From Thermococcus alcaliphilus (GTDB taxonomy: Archaea > Methanobacteriota_B > Thermococci > Thermococcales > Thermococcaceae): DNA of 64,000 bases. The DNA is taken from positions 62,001 to 126,000 of the forward strand of contig NZ_JAMXLV010000024.1 in NCBI RefSeq assembly GCF_024054535.1, read 5' to 3'. Numbering within the stretch: position 1 is the first letter of the stretch; the number at the start of each line of letters is the position of its first letter. The notes beneath the pieces were generated by a model, which saw nothing but the letters and a program-made list of their open reading frames with translations, was not told the DNA's origin and did not search any database. Positions 6,165-15,007 of this stretch are shown in pieces. A program made the translations under genes and the position numbers.

Positions 6165-7385
6165 TCACTGAACAACGCTTATGGGCACTGGCGTTGCCGA
6201 GAGGATGAATATTGCGAGCACTATCAAAGCCAGAACTATTCTTTTAGGCGAAATTGGGCTGACCTCATCCAAAGCACCCGGGTTTCCAATTCTCCCCATA
6301 AGGAGAATTATGAAGCCCCAGATGAGCCACCCTGCCCAGAGAACGCTCAGTCCAATCATTGCCAAGCCTAGACCAAATGTCAAAATCGAGTGGAGCTTTT
6401 CTCCAAGGAAAGCCCTCGCTATGTGGCCACCATCAAGCTGAGCCGCCGGGATTAGGTTTAGGAAGGTCACGAGAATACCCACCCACCCAGCTATCGCCAC
6501 CGGGTGGAGGTAAATCACGTAGTCCTCGGGAATCCTAAAGATGTATCTCTCAAGGAAGAGCATTATTAGACTTTGACCAAAGGCTATTCCGCCCTCCATT
6601 TGAGCCGCAGAGATAGGTAGAGTTGGAGAAAGCCTTAACCCTATAAGCAGCACTGGAATTGCCACAACAAACCCGGCTATAGGCCCGCTTGAGCCTAGGT
6701 CTATGGCAGCGTTTCTGGTGGGTATTGGGGATTTAACCCTTATAACAGCTCCCAGTGTGCCGAGAATGTTCGGAAATGGTATGAAGTAAGGAAAAGTTGA
6801 CTTTACGCCGTGGAGGGTGGCAGCTATTTTGTGCCCCATCTCGTGGGTGCCCAAGATAGCGAGGACGCTTATTGAAAATGCAAGGGCGTTGAGGTAGATG
6901 TTTCTTATTCCTGGAAGGTTGTACTGGTCAAGAAAAGCTATATAAGAGCTTGAAAGCCAGTAGCCCGCAAAGAGGGTGCTCAAAACCGTTGCTATAAACA
7001 ACCCTATCCCAATGAGGGGGTTTTCCTCTTTAATCGGCTGTGCTGGAAAGACGAAGAGGACTACCTTTCCTTCCCTCTTTTTCAATGCAGCCCAGTAGCC
7101 AAGCTTCTCAAGCTCCTTAAGAACCCTCTCGAAGTTGGTTTCCCTTATCTCCAGAACCTCAAAAGCCATGACGTCTCCTTTAGTCTGCATCTCGCCAAGG
7201 GAATAAAACTCGCCAAGCTTTTCCATGAGGGGCTCATTAATGGGCTCTTCAACGGGCTCAATCTCAAAGCCAACAAGAACCATATCAGAGCCGCACTCCG
7301 GGCATGAATTTTCCAGTAAAGCCGCATTAGACTCTTTAACTTCCCTATGGCCGCATTTAACGCACTCGTAAATACCCCTTGCCAT
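6165..7385 (-). CDS. M50 (site-2) membrane metalloprotease with zinc ribbon
   Basis: About 406 residues from ATG 7385 (GGTGGAG upstream). N-terminal zinc ribbon: CVKC and CPEC (residues ~8-31). A soluble alpha/beta part follows, then a membrane domain with about six or seven segments. The zinc site is HEMGH near residue 181-185 and the third ligand is in NLIPAAQLDGGH. The layout matches the EGY1/S2P-like group of archaeal intramembrane proteases. Natural substrates are unknown. The ribbon suggests binding of a nucleic acid or partner. No operon partner on this strand within 40 bp except the upstream dehydratase pair. Confidence 0.92.
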   Translation of the reverse strand: MARGIYECVKCGHREVKESNAALLENSCPECGSDMVLVGFEIEPVEEPINEPLMEKLGEFYSLGEMQTKGDVMAFEVLEIRETNFERVLKELEKLGYWAALKKREGKVVLFVFPAQPIKEENPLIGIGLFIATVLSTLFAGYWLSSSYIAFLDQYNLPGIRNIYLNALAFSISVLAILGTHEMGHKIAATLHGVKSTFPYFIPFPNILGTLGAVIRVKSPIPTRNAAIDLGSSGPIAGFVVAIPVLLIGLRLSPTLPISAAQMEGGIAFGQSLIMLFLERYIFRIPEDYVIYLHPVAIAGWVGILVTFLNLIPAAQLDGGHIARAFLGEKLHSILTFGLGLAMIGLSVLWAGWLIWGFIILLMGRIGNPGALDEVSPISPKRIVLALIVLAIFILSATPVPISVVQ

Positions 7386-7427
7386 TTTCTCCACCACTTA
7401 AAAAGAATATGGAAGAAAGCTTAAAAA

Positions 7428-7820
7428 CTATTCCTCTATGGTTACCTCTCCCTTGTCTGCATCCACCTCAACGATCTGGCCGTTCTTGATCTTGCTTATG
7501 TCCACTTTATCCACCATGGGAATTTCTGCAATAATAGCCCCTGTTGCTACAATCGTCTCTGCTTCTTCAACAACTATTGCCTTAGGCGCAACACCGTTTT
7601 TCTTCAGCTGGTAAATGACGTAAGAGCCAACAGTCGAGCCTTTGCCCCTCGGGAATACAAGGATTTTGTCCTTTATGCTCTCCCCCTTAATATCGCTCTC
7701 AATGTCCTTCACTATGCCCGTTTTTGGGTCAACACCTCCTAAAAAGGATAGGGGCTTTTTTGAGACAAGAGCAACTCCCTTTGCTTTTCCCTTAGTGATT
7801 TTTCTTCCCTTAAGCTTCAT
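7428..7820 (-). CDS. phosphomevalonate dehydratase small subunit (aconitase-X swivel, DUF126)
   Basis: 130 residues of the swivelling beta/alpha domain of aconitase X: KGRKITKGKAKGVALVSKKPLSFLGGVDPKTG, then FPRGKGSTVGSYVIYQL, the signature loop that closes over the active site. It pairs with the large subunit 9 bp upstream in the same operon. In archaea this two-subunit enzyme dehydrates (R)-5-phosphomevalonate to trans-anhydromevalonate 5-phosphate, a step of the modified mevalonate pathway to isoprenoid lipids. Function is assigned from family knowledge; all expected signature residues are present. Confidence 0.9.
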   Translation of the reverse strand: MKLKGRKITKGKAKGVALVSKKPLSFLGGVDPKTGIVKDIESDIKGESIKDKILVFPRGKGSTVGSYVIYQLKKNGVAPKAIVVEEAETIVATGAIIAEIPMVDKVDISKIKNGQIVEVDADKGEVTIEE

Positions 7821-7829
7821 AATCTCACC

Positions 7830-8990
7830 TCACGGGGCATCAAGAAGTAACTTCTCCGTATTCTCAAGCCTCACCTTTAGCCCGGCTGAGGAGAAGTAAA
7901 AGCTCGCCTTTCCGCTGTTTGTGGCTATTCCCCTATACCACTTCTCAACAGGGGACACTATCAAACAGCTGTCGGCTATTATCTTTCCATTGTATCGCTC
8001 TATAATCTCGCTGTAGCCCAGAGCATCTGCGAGAGCCTTCACAGCCTTGCTTGCGGTTATTAAAAGCGGAACTTTTAGAGGCTTCTCCCTCATCTTCAAA
8101 ATTTCAGCGACCTCTTTTACTTCCTGAATCGAAGCATGGGGACAGCCTATTACTATTGCATCTATCTCTCCCCACTCTGCGTTGAACTTCTCCTTAACCT
8201 CTTCGAGTTCCTTCTCATCAACCTCAATTCTCTCGAGCTTATCCGCTATGGCATGTTTGTATTCCGGGGTCTCGCCTTCAACATGATAGAGGGCTATTGA
8301 ACCTGTCGCAGCCATCGAAGCCCCTAATTCTTTGAGGTAGTCCGTCTTTTCGGGCTTGAGGTTTTTGAAGTAGGGTATGTCGTTCTTTAGAGCTTTGCCG
8401 AGGTAGTAGCCCAAAAAGCTGTAGTCTGCAAAGTCCTTGAGCTTTGTGTTTACCTCAACAATAACTGTTGCCTTTCTGTTTTCCTCAAGGTGAAGGCCAT
8501 AATTTGGAGTCTTGCCAACGATTGCAGCTGCAAGGCTTGAGGGCCCGCCTTCCCTGTTTGTTCTCGCTCCTATTATGGAGTTTGCAAAGATAACCGCGGA
8601 GCTCTCGCTCCATGCTATATGGTCACCAAACTTCGGAAGGTTTGCACCGTAGTATGGGGTACAGGTGGAGGTAACCTCTATTCCCATAGCTTTATAGAGC
8701 TCAATGATCTCTCTCTGCTTCTCCATAAAGAGCTCGTCCCCAATACCAGCTGGATTGAGAGTAGTATAAACGCTAACCTTCGCCCCAGAATTAACGAAGT
8801 CTTTTAAAAACTCTATTCCGGCATCTCCGATGTTTTTATATGAAACCCCCGCCACTTGGGCACTTTTTATTGGAATTAACCTATCCGCATTATATATTTC
8901 TCCCAAAGCCACAAGAATCTCCATAGCCTTTTGTAATGCATAGCCGTATTCTCCGGCAAGTATTAATTCCTCCTCCTTTGTGAGGTACAT
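7830..8990 (-). CDS. phosphomevalonate dehydratase large subunit (aconitase-X catalytic, DUF521)
   Basis: 386 residues of the DUF521 fold. Cysteines placed as iron-sulfur ligands in the family are seen in TCTPYYG (about 110-116), in IGCPHAS and in DSCLIVSP. Also SESSAVIFANSIIGARTNREGGPSSLAAAIVGKTP, the substrate loop. It starts at ATG 8990 behind GGTGATG. Acts in the cytoplasm with the small subunit to make trans-anhydromevalonate phosphate. First gene of the pair; a TATA-like CCTTAAACTT lies at about 9020-9030. Confidence 0.92.
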   Translation of the reverse strand: MYLTKEEELILAGEYGYALQKAMEILVALGEIYNADRLIPIKSAQVAGVSYKNIGDAGIEFLKDFVNSGAKVSVYTTLNPAGIGDELFMEKQREIIELYKAMGIEVTSTCTPYYGANLPKFGDHIAWSESSAVIFANSIIGARTNREGGPSSLAAAIVGKTPNYGLHLEENRKATVIVEVNTKLKDFADYSFLGYYLGKALKNDIPYFKNLKPEKTDYLKELGASMAATGSIALYHVEGETPEYKHAIADKLERIEVDEKELEEVKEKFNAEWGEIDAIVIGCPHASIQEVKEVAEILKMREKPLKVPLLITASKAVKALADALGYSEIIERYNGKIIADSCLIVSPVEKWYRGIATNSGKASFYFSSAGLKVRLENTEKLLLDAP

Positions 8991-9178
8991 TTCATCACCA
9001 AGATAAAATTGGAGGGTAAGTTTAAGGGCTTTTTCATCACATGAGAAAACCTCGGCAGTTCAATCCAGAATGGTGGGATTGGAGTTAAATTCAAATAAAG
9101 GGCTAAAAAGTTAGAAATGTTTTTAGACACTTCCAATAGAGTATCCGGCATTTGAAACTCCCGAAAGAGGCACCGCAA

Positions 9179-9190
9179 ACTTTATAAACC
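9179..9190 (+). promoter_or_regulatory. promoter of initiator tRNA gene
   Basis: ACTTTATAAACC is a strong archaeal TATA box. It lies about 35 bp before the mature 5' end of the tRNA, leaving a short leader for RNase P to remove. Confidence 0.6.
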
Positions 9191-9220
9191 GACTTCTTAT
9201 TAATATGTAACGGGTCAAGC

Positions 9221-9298
9221 AGCGGGGTGGGGCAGCTAGGAGTGCCCGCCGGGCTCATAACCCGGAGGTCCGAGGTTCAAATCCTCGCCCCGCTACCA
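9221..9298 (+). tRNA. initiator tRNA-Met (CAT), CCA encoded
   Basis: The acceptor stem AGCGGGG (9221-9227) pairs with CCCCGCT (9288-9294). The anticodon loop CTCATAA is closed by three G-C pairs (GGG/CCC), and the first pair is A-U; both are initiator marks. The T loop is GTTCAAATC. The discriminator A is followed by an encoded CCA to 9298. No intron. A LAGLIDADG gene starts its 3' end only 23 bp further on. Confidence 0.95.
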
Positions 9299-9321
9299 TG
9301 CTCATTTTTGTGTATTGATGT

Positions 9322-10161
9322 TCATAAGTGTTCGTTGAATTTGTTTAATAACCATTCTCTAAGTTTATTTTGTTTCCTTGGTATTGTAAATCCAACTTCC
9401 TTGGCAAAACGTCTCACACTTTCTATGCGATATACCCTAAGCTCATAAAGGTCACTTTTGTAGGAGTATTGTTTGCCTCTGATCACAACAGGACTTCCGG
9501 CTTTCTTTGAAACCCTTATTTTTGAGTGTATTTCCAATGAAGCTAAGAGACTTTTAGAGAACTCTAATAGCTCTAAATCGTAGTTGTGCAACGAAACATA
9601 AGAAACTTTCTTAGTAGTTGGGTCTAAATAGACATAACCCTCACTGTCAAACAAACCCCGAAGGAACTCTCTGGGATATTCCTTTGCAACTTCAAACAAA
9701 GCATCTTTTGGCTGTTTCAAAAACATGTAGAGGGATTTAGTAGTACTTTCAACATACCATCTACCGACTCTTGTAGAGTCGTTCTCATAACCAACTCGGG
9801 GATTAGCCCCTATTTCTTCAAGAGCTTTGGCAAATGCCTCGGCAAATTCCCTATCCACAACTTTCAACCGAATTCTGTACTTGTATTTTTGGCCAATGCC
9901 TATTGTGGCATCTCCAAAATAAGCTCCCAAGATATAAGACAAAGCTGGAGAAGGGCTTAAATCAAGAAGCTTGATTTTATTGAAAGGTTCATGTTTTCGC
10001 TTGCACCATCTTAAAACCGTTGCTTTGGAAATTTTCACGCCTTTTTCGATAAGTACTCTTTCCACTATTTCCGAATAACTAAGTCCGTAATTCCTCAGCC
10101 CCCTGACATAATTCACAAGCTCCTCAAGTTCCTTTTGTCCAAGGTCTTTTACCCTAAGCAT
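9322..10161 (-). CDS. free-standing LAGLIDADG homing endonuclease-like protein
   Basis: 279 residues. Two LAGLIDADG helices: LSYILGAYFGDATIG at 74-88 and EFLRGLFDSEGYV at 165-177, each with the metal-binding acid (D84, D172). The first ~55 residues form a helix-turn-helix (LSYSEIVERVLIEKGVKISKATVLRWC). This monomeric two-motif form with HTH is common for archaeal intron- or intergene-encoded nucleases. The gene lies opposite to and 23 bp beyond the initiator tRNA, with no intron visible, so it may home into tRNA flanks. GGTG precedes the ATG. It could alternatively have been domesticated as a regulator. Confidence 0.88.
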   Translation of the reverse strand: MLRVKDLGQKELEELVNYVRGLRNYGLSYSEIVERVLIEKGVKISKATVLRWCKRKHEPFNKIKLLDLSPSPALSYILGAYFGDATIGIGQKYKYRIRLKVVDREFAEAFAKALEEIGANPRVGYENDSTRVGRWYVESTTKSLYMFLKQPKDALFEVAKEYPREFLRGLFDSEGYVYLDPTTKKVSYVSLHNYDLELLEFSKSLLASLEIHSKIRVSKKAGSPVVIRGKQYSYKSDLYELRVYRIESVRRFAKEVGFTIPRKQNKLREWLLNKFNEHL

Positions 10162-10278
10162 AACACCAATTAGACTTCTCTGTTTTTAAGTTTTTACGTA
10201 ATTTTCATACAACTTATTTTTGTTAAAAACTCGGGCAACCTTAATAAACCCTCTCAATTAGGTCAAAAGGGGCTTGCC

Positions 10279-11103
10279 ATGGATCTGGTAGTTCTCGGGC
10301 ATGTTGCGATTGACCACATAATCTTTCCAGACAAGAGAGAGATAGTTCTCCCGGGAGGGGCAGCTGCCGCTGTTGCAACTTCTGCCGCTCTAAGTGGAGC
10401 CAAAGTGGGGTTGGTTACAAAGGTCGGGAAGAACTTTCCCACGGAGTGGCTGAAAAACCTTGAAAGAATCCTAGACATTAAGGGAGTGCACGTTCTCGAA
10501 GGAAAGACAATGCACATATACATGATCTACCACGAAGACGGGAGCGTCGATGCGCCGGTGGAGATAGGAGTGGCAGAGAAGATGGGTGAAACAGAGATTC
10601 CGAAAGATTACCTAAACGCGAAAATATTTCACATCTCTCCAATACCACCGGAAGAGCAGCTAAAGGCGATAGAAAGACTAAAAGGCAAGAGGGTTACCCT
10701 AGATTTCAACCCGACTTACATAGAGGAATACAAGACAAAAAGAGAGCTCATGAAGGATATAGTGTCAAAAGTGGAGATAGTTTTTCCAAACGAAAGAGAG
10801 GCAAAAACGATAACCGGAGAAAAGGACATCAAAAAAGCTGCCGAAAAGCTTCACAAATGGGGAGCTAAAATTGTCGTGGTGACTATGGGAGAAAAGGGGG
10901 TTCTGCTTTATGATGGGAAAGATTTCAAAAAGTTCAATGCACTTCCAGTAGAGGAAATCGTGGATCCAACCGGAGCTGGGGATGCTTTTGCTGGCGGCTT
11001 TCTAGCTTATTATGCAAGAGAAAAAAACCTCGAAGAGTGCATAAAGCAAGGATTGATGAGGGCAAGAGAGGTGCTTAAGAAAAAAGGAAGCTGGAGCATC
11101 TAA
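10279..11103 (+). CDS. PfkB-family carbohydrate/nucleoside kinase
   Basis: 274 residues with both PfkB signatures: the N-terminal GHVAIDHI and PGGAAAAVATSAALSGAKVGLVTKVG, and the C-terminal DPTGAGDAFAGGF whose Asp is the catalytic base. The family phosphorylates sugars or nucleosides with ATP or ADP. The substrate cannot be read from sequence; Thermococcales have several such kinases (nucleoside, ribose-1-phosphate, inositol). TATA-like CCTTAATAAACC at about 10240-10251. Its stop overlaps the end of the converging membrane gene by 4 bp. Confidence 0.9.
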   Translation: MDLVVLGHVAIDHIIFPDKREIVLPGGAAAAVATSAALSGAKVGLVTKVGKNFPTEWLKNLERILDIKGVHVLEGKTMHIYMIYHEDGSVDAPVEIGVAEKMGETEIPKDYLNAKIFHISPIPPEEQLKAIERLKGKRVTLDFNPTYIEEYKTKRELMKDIVSKVEIVFPNEREAKTITGEKDIKKAAEKLHKWGAKIVVVTMGEKGVLLYDGKDFKKFNALPVEEIVDPTGAGDAFAGGFLAYYAREKNLEECIKQGLMRAREVLKKKGSWSI

Positions 11104-11513
11104 TCACTTGTGACTATCCTTGAGAATACATAGAGGGCAATTAGAATAAGAACGGCAACTGCAGTGACCTCGAACTTGGGCATGACCAAAGAGAGCCCCA
11201 TTATGAGGGCGTAGGTAGGAATGGCCAATAGAGAAGCTACGGTCAAGATTAAATAATGCTCTCTGGGAGCTTTTTCCCTATCTAAGTAAGCGGACTCAAT
11301 AAAGATTAAGGCTAAAGCCACTATTAGAACTCCCAGAGCACCTCCTATCTTGTAATATACCAGAAAGCCTATAACGGCCATCAAAAACAATGTGCCAAAG
11401 AAATACGAGAGAAACGCCAGGGGAGCAAGTGCTAAGACCGGGAGGAGCTGTTTGTAGCTAAGCAAGATGAAAAACAAGATTACAAGCGGTATCGGTGAGA
11501 ACTTTATCCTCAT
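11100..11513 (-). CDS. small polytopic membrane protein, end of MoxR operon
   Basis: 137 residues that are almost entirely hydrophobic, with about four or five membrane segments (IPLVILFFILLS, LALAPLAFLSYFFG, LFLMAVIGFLVYY, VALALIFIESAYLD, AVLILIALYVFSRI). No family recognised. It overlaps the DUF58 gene by 4 bp and is the last gene of the MoxR cluster, so it is probably part of the same envelope machine. Confidence 0.8.
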   Translation of the reverse strand: MRIKFSPIPLVILFFILLSYKQLLPVLALAPLAFLSYFFGTLFLMAVIGFLVYYKIGGALGVLIVALALIFIESAYLDREKAPREHYLILTVASLLAIPTYALIMGLSLVMPKFEVTAVAVLILIALYVFSRIVTSD

Positions 11514-12745
11514 AACTTAATCACCTCTGCAATGGCGCTTCTAAGAGGCTTTCTGGTGTCCCAATCTATTATCAGGGCATAGGCGGAAAGCTTCCTCAAG
11601 TATGCTTTCCTCTTGAGGTCTAGCATCTTAACCGCCAGTTCTTCCTCTTTGCTTCTTGGCTCGATAGCCGAATACGGGTCCGGGGAGATCACTATTATCT
11701 TGTATCCATAGTGATAAATCATCTCAAGGGCTTTTCTGCTCTCCTCGCTAACAAGGGGTGAGATGTAGATTATTTGGGCATTTGCAGGAAAGCGCGTCCT
11801 TATAAGATGTTCAACCTGATAGGCAATTAGATTGTTTTTATCCGGCCTGGCAGTGCTTAGAATGTCGACACATCTGAAGAAATGCCTTTTTCCATAATCT
11901 ACCCTAGCCCATAGGGGGACGCTCTCCGAAAGCAAAAGACCAAAGCTCGTGCCGTTTTTAAGACAGTCAAGCATAAGGGAAGCAGCAGCCCTCACAGAGT
12001 AGTCTATAACTCTGCCCCCCAAATAGCCAGCGTCCACTATTATCACAACATCAACTTTTCTCTCGCTCTCATACTCGTTGCTCATTATTTTGCCCATTTT
12101 TGCCGTTGCCTTCCAGTTTATTATCTTGAAAGGATCTCCAGGCTGATATTCCCTTATAGCATGAAACTCTACTCCTTCACCTATTCTCGGAGATGGCAAG
12201 GGGCCAACGGTTATTTTTGTACCCTTTGTGGAGTAAGGAGTGATGACATCTTCTATGAGCGGAACACCAATAAGCTCATCATACAGCTCAACCACTTTGT
12301 CCCTTTTGAAAAATCCAAATGGATCTTGGTAGCTCAAGTATATCCAGTTAAACTCATGAACCCCTCTGCGTACCCTAATCTTGTAGGAAAGCTCTCTCAC
12401 TTCATCTTTTTTTAGGGAAAGCAAAAACTCGTTCTTACCTTCAACAACCTCAAGCTCCTCTGGTGTGCCATCCACAAGCTTTAAGCTTGGAATTCTTTCG
12501 TTGGACTTTATGGTAAGTTTTATTTCCACGGTTTCTCCTTCAAGAATTCTGTCGTGAGGCAGGATTCTCTTAATCTCCACGTCAAGCCTTGGTTTAAAAA
12601 ATGCAACCGCTATGAAAAACAGCCAAAGTATCGGAAGGACAAGATATACCATATCCCAGCGAAGAGTAAAGAAAGTTATGAGTACCCCTATCCATAGGGC
12701 AAGAAGAAGCTGAAGGGCTTTTCCAGTCGGGTAGAACTCCCTCAT
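11510..12745 (-). CDS. DUF58 / von Willebrand A-like membrane protein
   Basis: About 411 residues from ATG 12745. Two N-terminal membrane segments, then a beta-rich domain (RILEGETVEIKLTIKSNE) and the DUF58 signature GVEFHAIREYQPGDPFKIINWKATAKMGKIMSNEYE, leading into a VWA-like fold with VDVVIIVDAGY. DUF58 proteins work with MoxR AAA+ ATPases in metal insertion or complex assembly in the envelope. It overlaps or abuts its neighbours on both sides. Confidence 0.92.
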   Translation of the reverse strand: MREFYPTGKALQLLLALWIGVLITFFTLRWDMVYLVLPILWLFFIAVAFFKPRLDVEIKRILPHDRILEGETVEIKLTIKSNERIPSLKLVDGTPEELEVVEGKNEFLLSLKKDEVRELSYKIRVRRGVHEFNWIYLSYQDPFGFFKRDKVVELYDELIGVPLIEDVITPYSTKGTKITVGPLPSPRIGEGVEFHAIREYQPGDPFKIINWKATAKMGKIMSNEYESERKVDVVIIVDAGYLGGRVIDYSVRAAASLMLDCLKNGTSFGLLLSESVPLWARVDYGKRHFFRCVDILSTARPDKNNLIAYQVEHLIRTRFPANAQIIYISPLVSEESRKALEMIYHYGYKIIVISPDPYSAIEPRSKEEELAVKMLDLKRKAYLRKLSAYALIIDWDTRKPLRSAIAEVIKL

Positions 12746-12750
12746 AGCTA

Positions 12751-13704
12751 TCACTCAAACTTTGGAACGGGTATTTTTTCAAGCATTCTCTCCATCACCA
12801 TCTCCTGGCTTACCCGAGTATACCAAAGCTCCCTCTTCAGTATGAGCCTATGACTTAGTGCAGGTATGGTAACTTTCTTCACGTCATCTGGGATAACGTA
12901 GTCCCTGCCTTCCAAAGCAGCGTATGCCCTCGAAAGCTTGAGCAATGCCAAGCTCCCTCTTGGAGACGCTCCAACTTCAATTTCCTTTTTGTTTTCTCTA
13001 GTTGCCCTCACTATCTCGGTTATGTATTCAAGAACGGCATCGCTCACATAAACATCCTCAACTGCCCTCTGCATCTCTACAACTTCTTCAGCGGAGGTTA
13101 TTTGGTTTATATCCACTTCTTCTTTCTTTCTCTCGATCCTCCTCTTGAGAATCTCAAGCTCCTCCTCCTTGGTCGGGTAACCCACTCTGAGCCTGACGAG
13201 GAATCTATCGAGCTGTGCCTCTGGCAGGGGATATGTTCCCTCTTGCTCAATCGGGTTTTGGGTGGCTATTACGACAAAGGGCTTCTCAAGCTGATAGGTT
13301 TTCCCCTCTATAGTTACCTGCCTCTCTTGCATAGCCTCAAGCAAAGCCGATTGAGTCTTTGGAGGCGCTCTGTTGACCTCATCGGCGAGAAGTATGTTTG
13401 TAAACACCGGCCCTTTTTTGAACTCGAATTCAAGGGTTTTCTGGTTGAAAACGCTAACTCCCAGTATGTCGGAGGGAAGTAGATCGGGTGTAAATTGAAC
13501 CCTTTTGAACTTAACTCCTAGTGCTGAGGCAAAGCTCTTTGCCATTAACGTCTTTGCCAATCCTGGTAGGTCTTCAATGAGAATGTGCCCATCGGCTAGT
13601 ATTGTTGCAAGCATAAGCTTTAGGACTTCTCTTTTTCCAACTATTGCCTTTCCAACTTCATTTAAAATCTCATTTCCTTTTTCATAAACTTCCTCTACTC
13701 TCAT
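12751..13704 (-). CDS. moxR: MoxR-family AAA+ ATPase
   Basis: About 317 residues. Lid and core motifs of MoxR: 'GKAIVGKREVLKLMLATILADGHILIEDLPGLAKTLMAKSFA' contains the Walker A variant; Walker B is LLADEVNRAPPKTQSALLEAMQERQV; sensor 1 is IATQNPIEQEGTYPLPEAQLDRF. A chaperone-like ATPase working with DUF58 proteins. The ATG at 13704 is chosen for GGAGG at 13719-13723; ATG 13710 is closer to it. The 5' end overlaps the upstream membrane gene. Confidence 0.93.
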   Translation of the reverse strand: MRVEEVYEKGNEILNEVGKAIVGKREVLKLMLATILADGHILIEDLPGLAKTLMAKSFASALGVKFKRVQFTPDLLPSDILGVSVFNQKTLEFEFKKGPVFTNILLADEVNRAPPKTQSALLEAMQERQVTIEGKTYQLEKPFVVIATQNPIEQEGTYPLPEAQLDRFLVRLRVGYPTKEEELEILKRRIERKKEEVDINQITSAEEVVEMQRAVEDVYVSDAVLEYITEIVRATRENKKEIEVGASPRGSLALLKLSRAYAALEGRDYVIPDDVKKVTIPALSHRLILKRELWYTRVSQEMVMERMLEKIPVPKFE

Positions 13705-14110
13705 TAACATCCGCCTCCACAATTTCAAGAACTTTTTCGAGATCTTCAAGGAACTTGTTCCCAGAGCCAATTATTCTAAGCTCTCTAACCTTTGTTTTTG
13801 CCTTTTCTCTGTCCTCTTCAATTATTTCATATATCTCCAAGAGGGAATCAAGAACTATTTGCTTGGCAACACTGCCCTTTTTTGCCATTTTTATAACGTC
13901 TGCAAGCCTTTCAAAGTCCTCTTTCCTCCTCCTTTTCTGTTCTCCCCTTCTTGGAATATAAGGAAGCTCAGCCTCTTCGAGTATAAAAGCCAAAAGTATT
14001 GTTCCAGCTACTAAAACAGCTATCCACCTAACCAAATACGAACCTGCAAAGATTGCAACTAAGACGAAGGGGGTAGTTAAGATCAGGGCAAGATTAAGCC
14101 TCAACTTCAT
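13682..14110 (-). CDS. membrane protein of the MoxR operon
   Basis: 142 residues: two N-terminal membrane helices (LALILTTPFVLVAIFAG, IAVLVAGTILLAFIL), then a basic cytoplasmic segment (RRGEQKRRRKEDF) and a long helical coiled-coil-like tail ending ADVNESRGSL. It overlaps the downstream MoxR gene by about 23 bp and the upstream gene by 17 bp. No named family recognised; the tail may recruit the ATPase to the membrane. Confidence 0.8.
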   Translation of the reverse strand: MKLRLNLALILTTPFVLVAIFAGSYLVRWIAVLVAGTILLAFILEEAELPYIPRRGEQKRRRKEDFERLADVIKMAKKGSVAKQIVLDSLLEIYEIIEEDREKAKTKVRELRIIGSGNKFLEDLEKVLEIVEADVNESRGSL

Positions 14111-14933
14111 TTACATCCCCCTTGATTTTCATGTAAAGCTCATAAGCCTCCTTTGCATCTTCCATAGTGACTTTCTCCGGTGCGTATTTTGCTTTTTCAA
14201 AAAGCCTCGCAAGCTTTACATATGCATCGTGCTTGTATTTTACTTTCTCTGCATGCTCCCAATGAGTCCAGCTTTCTCTGTAAGGAATGCCCAAAAGCCT
14301 AAGCCAAATTACTGCATTCTTGTAAAGCTTCACCACTATTTCGTTTGGGTCTCCTAGGAAGTCTATACCTTCTTCCTCTAATTTTTTATCAAATTGTTCA
14401 ACGATCTCTTTAAGTTTTCTCCTTTCTCTAGCCGCTCTCAAATCAAGATAAAACCTCACCACAACATAGCTGAGGGTTATTACAAGAACTCCAAAGAGAG
14501 CATATAGGTAAACGCTACCTTCTGAAGACCCTCCAAAGGGATTTTGGAAATACCTCTCGTAGAAACTAACGTGATAACTTTGATTAACGTAGTAAATCCC
14601 CTCACTTCGGTTTGCTGTCATGTTTGGGAGGGGAGTTTTGTAAACCTTGTAGAGAATGGGGAGGGCAAGTATAATGGAGCCTATTATTATAGCGAGGAAG
14701 ATGCCCCAGTTTACACCGTATTCCGGACCTTTTTTCGCAAAAGGATCCCCAACAGTTAGGAAAATCTGGATTAGTATTATGCCCCCAAGAACTATCAAAA
14801 TAGCAAAGAAAAGGCCTATTAAGTAATAGTCTTGGTTGCCCTTCTTAATCTCACCTATTTTAGCTTCAGAGCTTACTATTGCGCCCATTAGCAGGATTAT
14901 CAGCAAGTATAAGGCCATTAGTCTACGCCTCAT
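14094..14933 (-). CDS. DUF4129-like membrane protein
   Basis: 279 residues. A signal anchor at the N-terminus, two further membrane helices (LIGLFFAILIVLGGIILIQ, GIFLAIIIGSIILALPIL), an outside loop with several N-x-S/T sites, a fourth helix (LYALFGVLVITLSYVVVRFY), then a cytoplasmic helical domain. Its end (GIPYRESWTHWEHAEKV...LARLFEKAKYAPEKVT) is the DUF4129 signature usually fused to transglutaminase-like proteins. It is the first gene of the MoxR-DUF58 operon. The TATA region is shared with the divergent DUF2118 gene. Confidence 0.85.
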   Translation of the reverse strand: MRRRLMALYLLIILLMGAIVSSEAKIGEIKKGNQDYYLIGLFFAILIVLGGIILIQIFLTVGDPFAKKGPEYGVNWGIFLAIIIGSIILALPILYKVYKTPLPNMTANRSEGIYYVNQSYHVSFYERYFQNPFGGSSEGSVYLYALFGVLVITLSYVVVRFYLDLRAARERRKLKEIVEQFDKKLEEEGIDFLGDPNEIVVKLYKNAVIWLRLLGIPYRESWTHWEHAEKVKYKHDAYVKLARLFEKAKYAPEKVTMEDAKEAYELYMKIKGDVNEVEA

Positions 14934-15007
14934 AACGTACCATCACATAGAATTATGTAAAGATAGGTTTAAAAAGTTTTACAGCTTGGAAAAAGTTGGG
15001 TGAGAGT

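Noticed and set aside
9221-9298. Elongator tRNA-Met or intron-bearing tRNA
   Set aside because: Three G-C pairs in the anticodon stem and A1-U72 mark an initiator; the loop is seven bases with no intron.
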